From Corinectria fuckeliana (lineage: Eukaryota > Ascomycota > Sordariomycetes > Hypocreales > Nectriaceae): 64,000 nt of DNA. Below the pieces are notes generated by a model, which worked only from the letters and a program-made list of their open reading frames with translations, had not been told where the DNA came from and made no database searches. Below, in pieces: positions 23,801 to 34,946 of the stretch (position 1 is the stretch's first letter; every line of letters begins with the position of its first letter). The stretch spans positions 124,001-188,000 of the forward strand of contig WPDH01000084.1 of the NCBI GenBank assembly GCA_019137255.1, given 5' to 3'. A program made the position numbers and the translations under genes.

Positions 23801-25183
23801 GTGGACGTGATTGCTCTAATTGAAGGAAAAGCTCTCTGACAGACTTCACTAATTCAAGGGGGCCGGAAGAAGTCGCTTTGCTGTGAACCTAACCAAGACT
23901 ACCTCGATGACAACTCTCCAACCGTGTGCGACGGCGTCAGCGCCTGCGACTTTGATTCCACCTTGTGCGAAGGCGAGGGCGGTGTTGATGAGAACTTCAT
24001 AGGCGACCCGTATGATCTGAATGATCCTGACGAGGGCGTGCTAGAGAAGCGCGGACTCTCACGGCTAGGATCCCTCAACATTCAGAAGCTACTACCAGCT
24101 GTGGGACTCACGGTAAAGGAGATCACGCTCAGCTCCGCGGCGTACTTGTCAACATCACCGCAGTTGAAATGGGTTCTCGACAATGAGTTTACGCCCTTGG
24201 CATGGAAGTACGTCGAGCGCTTTCGCACTATGAGCGCAATCCCCGGAAGCCAGTGGGCTTGGTGCTAACGCAAGCTAGAATGGCAAAGGGAAAATGCGTC
24301 GAATCGCTTGTTCAGCGGATCGATCCTGCGGGCATCACTCGCTCCGCTGGGTTTGGCATGGATGCCCAAGGCAATCCGTTGTCGGTGGACACAGAGCATC
24401 CCGTCGAGGTGCAGGTTGTTATGGCATTTCTCCGGACCTGTCTCACGGGCGAGCTGCCGTCGATGAAGAAGACGCACACCCAGGCACTCGACGTCGTCAA
24501 GCTCGCGACTGCATGGAACTCGCCAATAGACATGAGCTTCCCAGGCATCGGCCCGGACAAGTTCCAGCCGAAAACGCTCAACGACTGGTTCTATCACGCT
24601 CTGGGATCGGACGAGAACCCGGCCCATCTTCTCTTCCTCGAAAGTAACATGAACCGCAAGAAGGGAAGCGTCTTCAGGGGTGCCAAGCCTCTCGGCGAAA
24701 ATGGCATAGACACGCTCGTCGAGAATATGCAAGGAGACAACGTAAAGGAAGGAAAGAAGCTACTCCTGGAAGACCTGCGACGGGTAAGTCTAGTGGGAAG
24801 TGGCGCCTTGAGGAGTTCAGCACGTAACTAACATGTTTCCCTGACCTGAGATCCCGGCCATCTTCGACTACATGAACGACGACAAGTTTGGGAAGAGCTT
24901 CGAGACTTCGCTAAAGGGCATCCGTCTTGCAGCTCACTACGGCGAAGTGGGCTGGAAGATTGCGAGAATGGCGCCAATGTGGCAAGAATTCGAACGAGAC
25001 TATTTCCCGACTCGGGCGGCGACCGCGAAGGTGAACTACAACTGGGCCTTGGATTACGCCAAAGAAGCGCTCGGGGACGCGGGCCTCTCCAAGTATTATC
25101 TGTCGTCGACTTTGAAGGAGGTGGAAAAGCTGAGAGAGAAAGAAGACAAGATTACGCTGTCCAAGTTGATCAACGGTGGTTGA
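20825..25183 (+). CDS. Class V (GH18) subgroup-C chitinase with CBM18 modules
   Basis: Fourteen exons: 20825..21131, 21185..21287, 21373..21494, 21564..21632, 21700..22000, 22059..22257, 22314..22357, 22425..22837, 22901..23148, 23224..23495, 23555..23796, 23859..24207, 24279..24783, 24851..25183; 1,168 aa. All junctions keep frame. A hydrophobic segment at about residues 16-33 is a signal peptide or anchor. Two hevein-type chitin-binding (CBM18) modules cover about 83-165. The GH18 barrel runs about 178-525 with DGVDIDWE at 295-302, Glu302 being the acid catalyst. A Cys-rich repeat region follows (about 550-790), then a long C-terminal domain shared with large subgroup-C chitinases. Unlike many relatives I see no LysM in this protein; the divergent neighbour supplies them. 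It likely cleaves chitin in its own or a foreign cell wall. Confidence 0.92.
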
Positions 25184-25429
25184 TCTCGACGAGGTGGAGA
25201 AATATATCTTTCGGGGTATCTCATGTTCGCAGAATTAGCGAAAACCAGCATGAGAACTGCGTGACCGACTCTTGCTTATCGATACTAGTTATTGAAGGCC
25301 TCGTGAGATGCAAGGGTGAACTAAGCTGCCAAGGCAGTGATTTGCTTTCGAGCCCAGATAACATCAAAGCCCTGTGTGTGATGGCTTACCGAGCTGTACC
25401 TAAACAAACGGCTGCCATTTCTTCTCGCA

Positions 25430-26085
25430 TCAATCCCAGAGCCTCCCGCTGTATCCTAGCCCACCAGCCTCCTCCGAAGCCTTGGCCGTGATGACATATT
25501 GCCAAGGGCACGCACTGTCAGGCCGGATGCGTCCCCAAGGAATAATGTACGCGCCGTTGTGCTCGAGCGTGACATCGAGTGACAATCCCGCGTAGAGTTC
25601 GGTGTACGCGCCGAGCTTTGGATCCTTGAGAAACATGTTCAAGAAGAACATGGTCATTCCAGCCTCCGGTTCCTGCGTTGTTCCAGAGGACGTCGAGCTT
25701 AGATTCCTGGGCCGCATAGGCGGCGGCTGCTGCCTTGACAGACTCCAGGTCGTGGAGGTCGAGTTGAAGGAACTTGATGGCTCCTGGTGTGGTGGGTTGT
25801 GGCTGGGTCTCGGTGATCTGCTTGATGGCACTGGCCGTGCGTTCCTACTGGCAACGTCAGTCAATGGACGCAAAGTGTGTCGAGTGAATCGGAAGAAATT
25901 ACCTCTGAACGTGAAGCCATGTAGATGGTCGCGCCAGTTCCGTAGAGAATCTTGCATAGCTCAAAGCCGACGCCAGAGTTGCCGCCTGTCACCGTAAAGA
26001 CCTTGTCCCGCTGGAGGGGAACATTGTCCTCGGCAAGGGCAGGCTTTGGAGGAAATAATTGGGTGTATGCGCTATGGAGAGCCAT
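25430..26085 (-). pseudogene. Short-chain dehydrogenase relic lacking its catalytic centre
   Basis: Exon 1 (25903..26085) encodes an N-terminus with the NAD(P)-binding TGGNSGVG motif. An intron (GTAATT donor, CCAGTAG acceptor) leads to exon 2 with LQLDLHDLESV and LDVLWNNAG, typical of the WWOX/retinol-dehydrogenase-like SDR group. Directly after NNAG, near 25680, the frame jumps to the C-terminal part (KLGAYTELYAGLS, NGAYIIPWGR). Roughly 110-130 residues, including the catalytic YxxxK, are missing. The frame ends at RLWD-TGA where relatives continue with Trp, so the stop may be a TGG-to-TGA change. It is very unlikely to make an active enzyme. Confidence 0.8.
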
Positions 26086-26647
26086 GGTGGTGTAAGATGT
26101 CAAAGGCGGGAGATGCTATATACGGTCGGATTGCAGGCAGAGGGAATGCGTGTGGGCAACAGAGAAGTAGACGGATGAGAGAGAAAACGCAGGGAAATGA
26201 CAACAGCTACTCTTCTTAAATGCTGCTAGAAACACAACATGCGGAGTGAGACTAAAGGGTGGAGTCTCGCTTCGCGTTGTTGGTCACATCACTGCTAAAT
26301 ACGGCGGAACTCCGTCTGCTCATTTGGCGGTGGGATGACAAGACAGCGATATAATCAGCTCAAACCCGATCAGCCTCCATTGGAACATTGCTTCTACACA
26401 CCCAATGAAAGTGTGCCCATTTGAATTGCACTCGAGTCTATCAATCAGCTCTTACACATCTAGGCATTCGTCATCTCCCTGCCTTGATATGGGTGTCGGC
26501 AATGAAGTAACTCGACCAGCTGAGAGAAATGCATATGTACTCGTACGTTCTGCGAACTGCCACATTGGACGGTTGACGCCGGGTGTGCACTCAAGTGTTC
26601 AGTGAATTATGCCAGTCTAATACATAACAAACAAATCAGAGAGAAAA
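26086..26647. other. Intergenic region
   Basis: Between the SDR relic's start and the 3' end of the Zn2Cys6 gene. I see no gene, repeat or RNA signal. Confidence 0.55.
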
Positions 26648-29102
26648 TTAGAATATGCCCCAAACACCCTCTATACTACTAATATCATTCCACCCTTCCC
26701 AGTCCATTAGACAGCTTTCGTCCAGCGGCATGAAGAGAGGAGGCTCGAACTCGCCTGCGACATTCACTCCAGTCGAAGAATCCCACAGAAGAGGATTGAT
26801 GGAGTCGGACGGCATATCGGAAGTTGAGGTGCCGAGTAGGCCATCTGATGACACGGAGGATTGAGCCACGCCCTGAGTCTGTAGAACATCTGGATTGCTG
26901 AGCGAAGGCTCATAGCCGTGGTTGGGAATGTGAGGCTCAATCACCATGTTGTTCAGCTGGTTTGTCAGATAACGGCTGCCCGGTGAGGCATCTGTGATCC
27001 CACCCTCCCACTGGTGGCCAGAGAACTCAGCTAGAGTTTGCCCGCCGAGTGTCTCGGCATTCCTACGATCCATCTCGGCCGTGCGGTGTCTTTCTGCGTG
27101 CTTCGCTAGCTCGACCAAAGGGAACCACAGCGAGTTCTTCTTCGAAGTCTCCGACGCTGCGTCGAGGATTCTCTTTGCGGTGATCCAGACTTGCTCAGAC
27201 TCCGGGCCCCAAGGCTGACGGGAAGCCTGATGGAGGAAGATGCCGATGGCATGCCAAGGAGCATGGCCGACGACCTGCCAGCGCCATTTCGCCCAGGCGG
27301 GCTCGGTAATGAGGGCGTACGCCGCATTGATGATTGTGATGGAGGCCCTTAGTACAGAGAACACCGGCTGTTGAGCGTCCGACGTAGTTGGAGTTTTTCT
27401 GGGATCGGAGCGACAGGCCCTGTGGATAACTAGCTCGGCCTTGGCGAAGAAGAGCGAGGCCATTGTCTTGATGAAATTGTCAAGCGCAAAGTTCTGGCGA
27501 AGGCCGCGGAGGTAACTGTTCTCGATCCTCAATCTTGCCGCCCGGAAGACCTGCAGCCTGGCTTGCGCAGTGTTGCTGGAGGACTGTTGTATGGACTGGA
27601 CGAAGCGCCATATCTCGCACCTCACCAAGCAAGGAATCATGTTGGCCGACTTGATGGTGGAAGCGGTGCGGGCGGTCGTCTCGGAATTGAGATTGGCATC
27701 GCCTGCACTAGAAGGCATCTCGGTGTCGAACGACGCCTCTGACAGGGACAGATCATGAGCGCCTGGCTTCTGGATCTTTGAGTCGAGGAAGCAGATCTGC
27801 CACCACAGACGACGACGCAGCTCATCTTCCAGCTGACTGCTGTGTCCACTGTTGTCGTTGCAATGAAGCCCGAGGGACTTTGCAATTCTTAGGAGAAGTC
27901 CAGTCAACGGCCACGTCAGCTCGTCTTCCCCGAGAAACGGAAGGATGGACAGATAGATGACAAAGGCCTGGACAACAACGATTTCCTTTGTGGTGAGGAA
28001 TTGGGCTTGGCCAAGTGCCTGTTCGGTGCCGTGTCGAAAGCGAGCCAGCAGGTGAGATTTGGGTGCGTTGAAGTTGGTCAGAACCTCTTGTTCCTCCATG
28101 GACGTGATGGCTGCGAGGCAGATGGCAAACAGCAGCGGCTGCATGTTGGGGCCGAGAGTGCTAAAGTTGCCGTTCAGCTCGTGGACGACCTTGTCCATGC
28201 TTGGAACGTGAAGCACTTTGATGAACGGGTCCACCCTCTCGACGAACGTCTGCCAGATGAAGAGCACCTGCGAGGGCAACGGATTCAAGGGGTCCAGGCT
28301 GCCCACGACGCCGTTGTCGCCGAAGACGAAGCCCTGGGGACCGAGGGCAACGCCTCGCCCCGCCTCCGGGACAGGCATGTCGTTTGGTTCATTGTAATCG
28401 TCCACGTCGTGCACTGCTTGAAGGAGGTTGTCCACCTGCAGCTGTTAGAGCCTCGCCAACTAATCTGGCTGCGATGGACATAGTTACCTCGTCGCAGAAG
28501 ACGGACCAGAAACGGTTCCCGACGTGGAGGCCGCCGTCCTTGTCGACCACTAGCCGGCCGAATTCCTCATCAAACTCGCTGCCGGCGGGAGGCTTGATGC
28601 TGGGGGCGTCGTCAGCAGACCCGTTGAGAGACTGGCCGGCCGACGACCTGGCGTCTGACTGAGCCGTGTCCGGACTCGACGTGCTGGCGGCTGCGGAAAC
28701 AGACCGGTTGAGGCTCGACTCTGGCTGGCTAGGTGCCGAGGTCGACTCTGGCTGGCTAGGCGCCGAGGTCGACTCTGGCTCCTGCGGCCCATCCTCGACT
28801 TGAGCCGTGAGCTCGGTGACGACGGCCTCGAGGCGACGGAGCCGACCCAGAAGCTCCGTCTGCTTCTGCGCCGGCGACTTCCAAGCCGACGCGTCTCGCG
28901 TGCGGCGCGGCACTCGTCCTGTGACGGGGAAATGGCAGTCGATGCCGGCTCGAACACAGTTGGAGCACGGGTCGCGTCTATCGCACTTGACCTTGCGGCG
29001 GCGGCAGATGACACAGCTCCAGATCTTCAGGCCGGCGTCCGAGGCCGGAGACGCTGAGGCGGGCGGTTCTGGTGGGCCGTGAGGCTGTGGCGGCGCTGAC
29101 AT
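26648..29102 (-). CDS. Zn2Cys6 fungal-specific transcription factor
   Basis: Exons 28488..29102 and 26648..28435 (minus strand) give 800 aa. The zinc cluster CVICRRRKVKCDRRDPCSNC lies at about residues 30-49 in the canonical CX2CX6CX6CX2C spacing, followed by a linker and a short leucine-bearing helix (ELLGRLRRLEAVVTEL) suited to dimerisation. A Ser/Pro-rich region includes tandem ESTSAPSQP units. The middle domain (about 235-560, with GLLLRIAKSLGLH and RLWWQICFLDSK) is the fungal-specific transcription factor domain PF04082. It is divergent from an AIF-like oxidoreductase across a 570-bp shared region, so local regulation is plausible. The target pathway is unknown. Confidence 0.92.
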
Positions 29103-29672
29103 TGTCGACGATGTCGGTCCCGTCGGTCATCGGCATTTACAAGGCCGACGCCACAGAAGCCTGCGTCTGTAGGTACCTATGCCGTCGGGTCGAGGCGTTT
29201 CGGCGGATAGCAGCCGCGTTCGTGGGGTGACAGGAGCAGACGCGCTGGGGATGCAATGGGGATGAGACTTCGGGCCAAGACTGACTTGTCCGCAAGAGGC
29301 GAATGCGACGAGTTCTCGGGGCTGGGCATCGGTCGAAGTTGTAGGGGGGGGAATATCGGCCACGGAGCTCGGCCGTGAGATCCTTGCCCGACAGGCCCCA
29401 CACCGACGAAGGGCGAGCGAGCGACGTGCACTAACAGCAGCTACATGGGCTTACTCGGGAGATACCAGATTTGGCGCCGGGTTCTTTGTATCGGATGATA
29501 CTCGCACTTGACTTGCGTCCAGCAACGCCATCATTCTCGATATAATATACATACGTAGGTATATATACATATATATATACCTATGTATACATATGCCCTC
29601 CAAGGCATTCTCCCTTTAGCCCTTTCGGCACTCATCACAGTCCATCCAGCTCTCCCTTACACTCGCAACAGC
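29103..29672. promoter_or_regulatory. Divergent promoter, Zn2Cys6 factor / AIF-like gene
   Basis: A 570-bp region between two divergent start codons. A TA-rich tract with repeated TATATA/CATATA steps lies around 29540-29585, immediately before an alternative ATG at 29583 of the + gene. No binding site could be assigned, though CGG triplets that could suit a Zn2Cys6 factor are present near 29130-29230. Confidence 0.5.
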
Positions 29673-30819
29673 ATGGCGAAAACAGTTGTCATCCTCGGCG
29701 CGGGCTGGGCCGGTCTTCCACTTGCCCACAAGCTGCTCAAGTATACAGTCCCAAAGGTGTTTGGCCTCAGAGTGATTCTGGTGTCGCCCAACAGCCACTT
29801 CTTCTGGAACGTTGCCCGCCACCCGCGGAATCATCCCCGACGAAATCCCCAACGAACAGCTCTTCCTCCCGATACAGCCAGCGTTCGAGCAGTACCCGGC
29901 TGACAACTTCGAGTTTGTTCTCGGCAGGGCGGATGGCATCGACGTGACAGGGAGTGCCGTCAGCATTGAGATGAACGGAGGATCCAAGCGCAGCATCTCC
30001 TACGACCAAGTGGTCATCGCGACTGGGTCCCGGCTGGCGAGCAATCTTCCTCTTAAGCCCATCGGAAGCCATGAAACTACGATAGCTGCGTGGGATACCT
30101 TGAAGAGCCAGGTTCAAAACGCAAAGTCAATCATCATCGCCGGTGCTGGAGCAACTGGCGTGGAAGTGGCAGGCGAGTTGGCAGCGAAATACGGCGCTGC
30201 CAAGAAAATCACCCTCCTGGTCAGTGGCGAGCAGCCTCTGGAAGCCCCCCTACCCTCTGTTCGCGCTTGTGTCGAGAAGGACTTGAAGAAGCTGGGTGTT
30301 GAGCTCGTCTACAAAGCCCGCGTGTCGGACGTGACGGGGACTTCCGGTGGCAAGCAAACAGAGGTGACAATGTCCAATGGCTCTACCATTGTTGCAGACC
30401 TCTATCTGCCGCTCTACGGTGTGAAAACCAACACACCCTTCGTCCCGGCCGCTCTGCTGGACGCGGATAGCAACGTCAAGTTAGACGAGAAGATGCGAGC
30501 CATCGGCACCGAGAACATCTGGGGCATCAGAGACATCGGCAACATCGAGCCCAAGCAGCTCACCGTGACGGACAACCAGATTATCTATCTTGCGGCGGCC
30601 CTCGATGCAACTTTGACTGGCTCTTCCCCGGCCAGTCCGTACCAGCCAACGAAAAAGACGATGATTTTCCTTTCCCTGGGCAGAAAATCGGCGACGGGCC
30701 AAATTGGAAATCGGAAACTGTTCGGTTTCATGGCTTCTTATGTCAAGGGGAGAAAGTTGTTTGTCGACACGGCTGAGGGATATGTCGGAGGGAAGCATTT
30801 GCGCCATGCAGCGATGTGA
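29673..30819 (+). CDS. AIF/AMID-like FAD oxidoreductase with one frameshift
   Basis: The N-terminus has the dinucleotide motif VVILGAGWAGLPLAHKL, and the second nucleotide-binding motif is IIIAGAGATGVEVAGELA. The C-terminal part has WGIRDIGNIEPKQ, the FAD-contact segment of the AIF2/AMID/NDH-2-like pyridine nucleotide-disulfide oxidoreductase family. The reading frame changes once, near 29815-29817: FFWNVA is in one frame and ATRGIIPDEIPNE in the next, joined if one C of CCC is removed. No acceptor nearby allows an intron. So this is either a recent single-base lesion or a sequence error; the rest (to 30819) is intact. An in-frame ATG at 29583 would add 30 mostly hydrophobic residues. Confidence 0.72.
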
Positions 30820-31353
30820 AAGCTGGCATCATTTATTACGGAGCTGCCTCGGACAAGGCGGTATGATTGGCGAGCCTAGTTGCAGGCGACTCTCTTTGTT
30901 AGGTGTAAATGATTGGATTGTTAATGCTAGATCCTGTCTTTCCAAGATCTGGACAGCTGAGTGCTTCTACTTGTTTACTAGGACTGGGGCTGATGCGATC
31001 TTGGCGAGATTGAATGCTATTGGCCGGTCAGCCTCGCCAAGAGTACTGGTCACAAGGCGGACCGGGAACCGGCCAAGAAGAAATCGGAAGCGGGCCGTAT
31101 TATTAAAAGCAGTATTTCGTACTCGGCGTGGCTTGCTCCGGCCCACATCCCGGGATCCCGGAGGTCCAGACGGCCTCAGGTTCCTCCGCACCACGGGAGG
31201 AATCGGAAATCAGTCTTTGACTCACTCTTTTAGCGCTGACGGGTCTAGCAGACGACTTCAGCTTCCCTCGCCCGAGAACAACAAAGATGGCGGGCTTTCC
31301 GTTTGAGTCAATTAAAAATCATCCATGTCGACGAACTGATTCCCTAACCAGAA
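30820..31353. other. Intergenic region
   Basis: Between two same-strand genes; it should hold the 3' UTR of one and the promoter of the next. I see no further feature. Confidence 0.5.
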
Positions 31354-32186
31354 ATGGCACTTCGAAGCCTTTCTAGCAAGGTCATCGTATCTTCAGTCTT
31401 CGCAGCGCTGGCTGCTGGCGGCACCTATGGATTCCTCGTCCACAGGCGGATAAGGGCGACGGATCCCAAGAAAATCACCATTTTCGACACCATCCCCGAT
31501 TCTCTGCAGCAGTCGTTCTCTGTCAGCGAAATCATCAATGCAAAAAAGCATCAGTACATGGCCGACTCTCGGTTCATCACACTCGAGATCCCGCCTCAAC
31601 ACCAAGCCATGACAGATGAAGTCCTGCTGGCCAGATTCATCAAGGGTTACTTTGGCGGGCTTGTGATAGCTCCGGAGAGAATCCTCCTAAAGACCGTTGG
31701 CTTCAACCTCACAAATTTCACGAGTAAGACATTGGAGTCGATTCAACAGCGCAGAACTAACCTGGAACAGAACTCGGGAACCAAGCAAATGTGGCCCGAT
31801 TATGGTCTGCGAAGGAGCTGTCGAACAGCCAAGTGCCACCTCTTCACTCGGTATTATACGGAGTATTCCAGGTCCTTGACGTGAAACTGCGCCCCGAGAA
31901 CGACGGAAAAACTCAACAAAACCAAATCGAGAGTTACATAGACTTTGGCTTTGGCAGAGATCAGTTCGGGTTCGCCGGGGTTCACCGATTCTCCGTTGTG
32001 CGACCGACTGAAGCGTCCCCAACCGATCAAAGGACTGTTCAGATTCACTACCAAAGTACGACTTGTAACCCAATTATTAATCGTCCCATCGGGCCGGGGT
32101 TTCTGTACTACTTCCACGACTGGTATGCTCAGACCCTGTTCCGAGAGGCTGTTTCGGAAGTATCTGCGACGTTGGGCTATGTTTGA
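31354..32186 (+). CDS. Membrane-anchored fungal protein of unknown function
   Basis: Exons 31354..31723 and 31771..32186 give 261 aa; donor ACGA|GTAAGA, acceptor GGAACAG, frame preserved. An N-terminal hydrophobic segment at about residues 9-29 (SVFAALAAGGTYGFLV) is a single membrane anchor or mitochondrial-type targeting segment. The rest is soluble, with blocks such as LLARFIKGYFGGLVIAPER and SYIDFGFGRDQFGFAGVHRF that look conserved in uncharacterised fungal proteins. I recognise no catalytic motif. Its 3' end is 278 bp from that of the xanthine dioxygenase gene. Confidence 0.75.
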
Positions 32187-32464
32187 AGTACACCGTAACG
32201 CGCTCAGGGAGGGCATGTACAACAAAAACATTGACTTATTTATATACACGGCGCTTTATTAGGACTATAGGCGGAAGCTATTACCACTTTATGATGAATT
32301 CACACCTTGTTGGACTTGAACATTGGTACATGACAGCAAGACATCCTTTCATTCAACAAAGATTTGTTCATTCAATTTCTACCAATTTCTACCTAGAAAA
32401 GACCAATAGCAAATATGCCCCGCTAGTTACCTGGGCAGCCTCATACCGATCAAGCACACGCAGG

Positions 32465-33736
32465 CTACGCATGGACGGCAACCTGAACCGGGCCCTCGGG
32501 CAGCTTGCTGCCAGCAATGTTGCACTGCCGGAAAAGGCGCACCTCGTCTTCCGCAAAGGCACCGACGACGGAGTGGATCAAGCCGCGGTTGTGGAAGAGA
32601 ACAAAGTCCCCCTGCTGCCAATCATGAGGGTACACCATGTTGGGCGCAATCCCCGGCCGCTGAAGGTCGTGAACCAGCTCGCGCACCTTCTCGAGGTCGT
32701 CCACCACGGTGCCATCGGCGAGATGCAGCTTGCGGATGGCCGACGGGTGGACTTGCAGAGCTAGACGGCCAGTGACGGGGTTGCGCCAGCACATGGGCAG
32801 GATCTGGATCTTCTCCTCCTCGATGGGGGGCAGGTCATCGAGCGATACCTCCTTGCCCTCCGACACCAAGCCGAGGCCGTCGGAGCGGGACTTGGCGCTG
32901 CTCATCCACACGTACGGGTGCGGGGCGTACTCGACCTTGGTGGTGCGGACAAACTCCTGGTCCTCGGGGGAGAGGCGGTCGTACATGGAGTAGCCAGAAA
33001 CGAAGGCGGTAGTCCCGAGCGGAACGGCCAGCTCGTCGCCCGACTCGTCATCGTAGAGGAGCGTCTGCTTCCGGCCACCGGGCACCTTGACCGCGAGGAG
33101 CGACGTCACGACTGGCGGCGCGAGGCCGTACAGAGCCGCGTCGATGTGCCACCGATAGAACCGGGTGAAGTCGAGGTCCTTCGCATCCGGGATCGTGGTC
33201 GCGTGGAAGGTGCGGTGATGGGGGTGGCGCAGCTGGATGTTGCGCAGCCCTTCGTACTCCTCCACGAAGCCGTTGCCGATGACTTGGACCTGGGGCTGAT
33301 GGGGGATCGTCTTCAGGTCCGGGTGCAGGATGGAGCGCTTTGCGTCCAGCGTCTTGCCGTGGCCGTACGAGCCGCCGGCCTCGGGGTCGAACCTCAGCGT
33401 GATCTCGTATTGCGCCTTGGGGGAAGCATGGCCCTGGTTCTGGAAGACCAGGACCTGGTGGTTGAACAGGGCGTCGCGAATTATTTCAAAGTCGCCATCT
33501 GCGCCGCGTCAGTGCCTGGTCTGGGCCGAGTAGAAGCCGAGGTCGTCTTACCATAGGAGGTTACCGATTGCACGGGTATTCTCCCAAGAATTGCAGCATT
33601 TCAACAGTACGCGTTGCGGGGTTCGTCAGATCTTACCGGTGAGGTTTTCAATGTCGACGTTTGAAACAACAGCTCCAAAGTCGATGTTGGACCCCTCGGG
33701 AGTAGGGATGGGTTGGACGGTGAGTTTGGAAGACAT
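32465..33736 (-). CDS. xanA: Fe(II)/2-oxoglutarate-dependent xanthine dioxygenase, XanA type
   Basis: Exons 33637..33736 and 32465..33498 (minus strand) give 377 aa, close to the ~370 of Aspergillus XanA. The TauD/TfdA fold is shown by the iron ligands in WHID (His151, Asp153) and in NRGLIHSVV (His342). From memory the A. nidulans ligands are His149, Asp151 and His340, so all three are offset by exactly two. The DFGAVVSNVDIENLT start and QILPMCWRNPVTGRLALQVHPSA block also fit the family. XanA converts xanthine to uric acid using 2-oxoglutarate and O2, giving a molybdenum-independent purine salvage step for nitrogen. A 138-nt intron follows codon 33. Confidence 0.85.
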
Positions 33737-34608
33737 GAGGCAGACGTGACTTGGGAATGTCCTTGTTGGCAGTTGTTCGCTGGTTAGAAGTAGCTTGGTG
33801 TAAGGATGAGCTTGGCAAGAGACGTCAAGCTGGGGCACTGTAGCGTATTTATATCAAGCGTCAATTGGTGTTGTGTTGCGTTGCACGCATCTAAGCGGAG
33901 CCCGCCGACAGCCGCCATCTTGACGATGGTGGCTCTAGAACCAATGAGATCCGCCAAAACGACGCAGCTAGCCGATGACCGTCTCTTATCAGCAAAGACG
34001 GCGCCCGTCAATCTGCACAGTGAGCATAAGCAGGGCTTATCAGCACTCGCCTCCGTCGGAATGCTGCCGTGGGTTGTCTCCGACGAGGAAGTAATGGTCG
34101 TCTTCGGGCCGCTCCGAAAACGTGGCAAAGAGCAGATCTGTGGACATGACGTCGGATTTTGGGAACCCTGAACCATCAGCACTTCTCGAGACTGAGACGC
34201 TGCTCCTGCGGCCCTACAAGTCGGGTACAATTTCAAGAAGCGACGGGGCAATATAAAGTCCTAAGCCCTTACGTCGGAGCCTGTCTTGGTCCTCATGATG
34301 CGTCGTGTGCGCCCGCAAACCTGCAAGAAATGATACTGTTTGGGATATTGACGAGTTGTTGCCTCATACCTATTAAAGAGACTAAGCCAGGATGCTACTG
34401 TGGGACTTTGGGCCTGTGCACAATTCGGTCATGCAGCATGGTATATAAAGGATGCGATGCCTCTTAACCTAGCATCTTCATTCCCTTTTCAAGCTGTTGC
34501 AGCTTTTGAAGTTTGAACTTTTGGAGGGCCGAAATTTCATCTCGGCTCCACCGGCACTCTATCAAGGTCAAGTCTCAGTCAAGTCTCGGCGTTTCTTTGT
34601 AATCCTTC
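33737..34608. other. Intergenic region with possible promoters
   Basis: Contains the xanA promoter on its left side. On the + strand a TATATAAAG box lies at 34442-34450, followed by a CT/AAG-rich leader-like stretch running to the tentative small gene at 34609. Nothing else recognised. Confidence 0.45.
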
Positions 34609-34946
34609 ATGTATTTATCTGTGATCCCAGATCCGGTCCTTCCGTTGCCTCGTAAGTATATCTCATCTCTCTCGAAAGGACGACCCCGCCTTTGATTATC
34701 TTGACAGCTTCATCAGCCTTCGGAGCTGCTGTCAGATCTTCAGTCAAAGCCGAAGTCGCTCACAGCAGGATTGTTATCCGGCGACGTTGGCCGAGATCGC
34801 TCAACCTAGATCCGAGCGCAAAGCTTCTCTCCGCAGCTGTCATTCTGGCTTCCCCGATCTCTGTCATGTTAAGCTATCGGGAGATACCAAGTGAGGGGAA
34901 GATAACGTGCGTGGAGAAGCCGGGTTTCTCGGGCCCATGGAGCTAA
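34609..34946 (+). CDS. Tentative small hypothetical protein
   Basis: Exons 34609..34651 and 34708..34946 would give 93 aa. Support is structural only: a good TATA box 159 bp upstream, a CT-rich leader, a consensus GTAAGTATAT donor, a TTGACAG acceptor 56 nt later, and preserved frame. The protein is basic with a short hydrophobic stretch (AKLLSAAVILASPISVML) and no family I recognise. It could equally be a non-coding transcript or chance. Confidence 0.22.

Noticed and set aside
25430..33736. A secondary-metabolite gene cluster (regulator, oxidoreductase, dioxygenase together)
   Set aside because: No polyketide, peptide or terpene synthase is present, and xanA-type and amine-oxidase genes point to nitrogen use.
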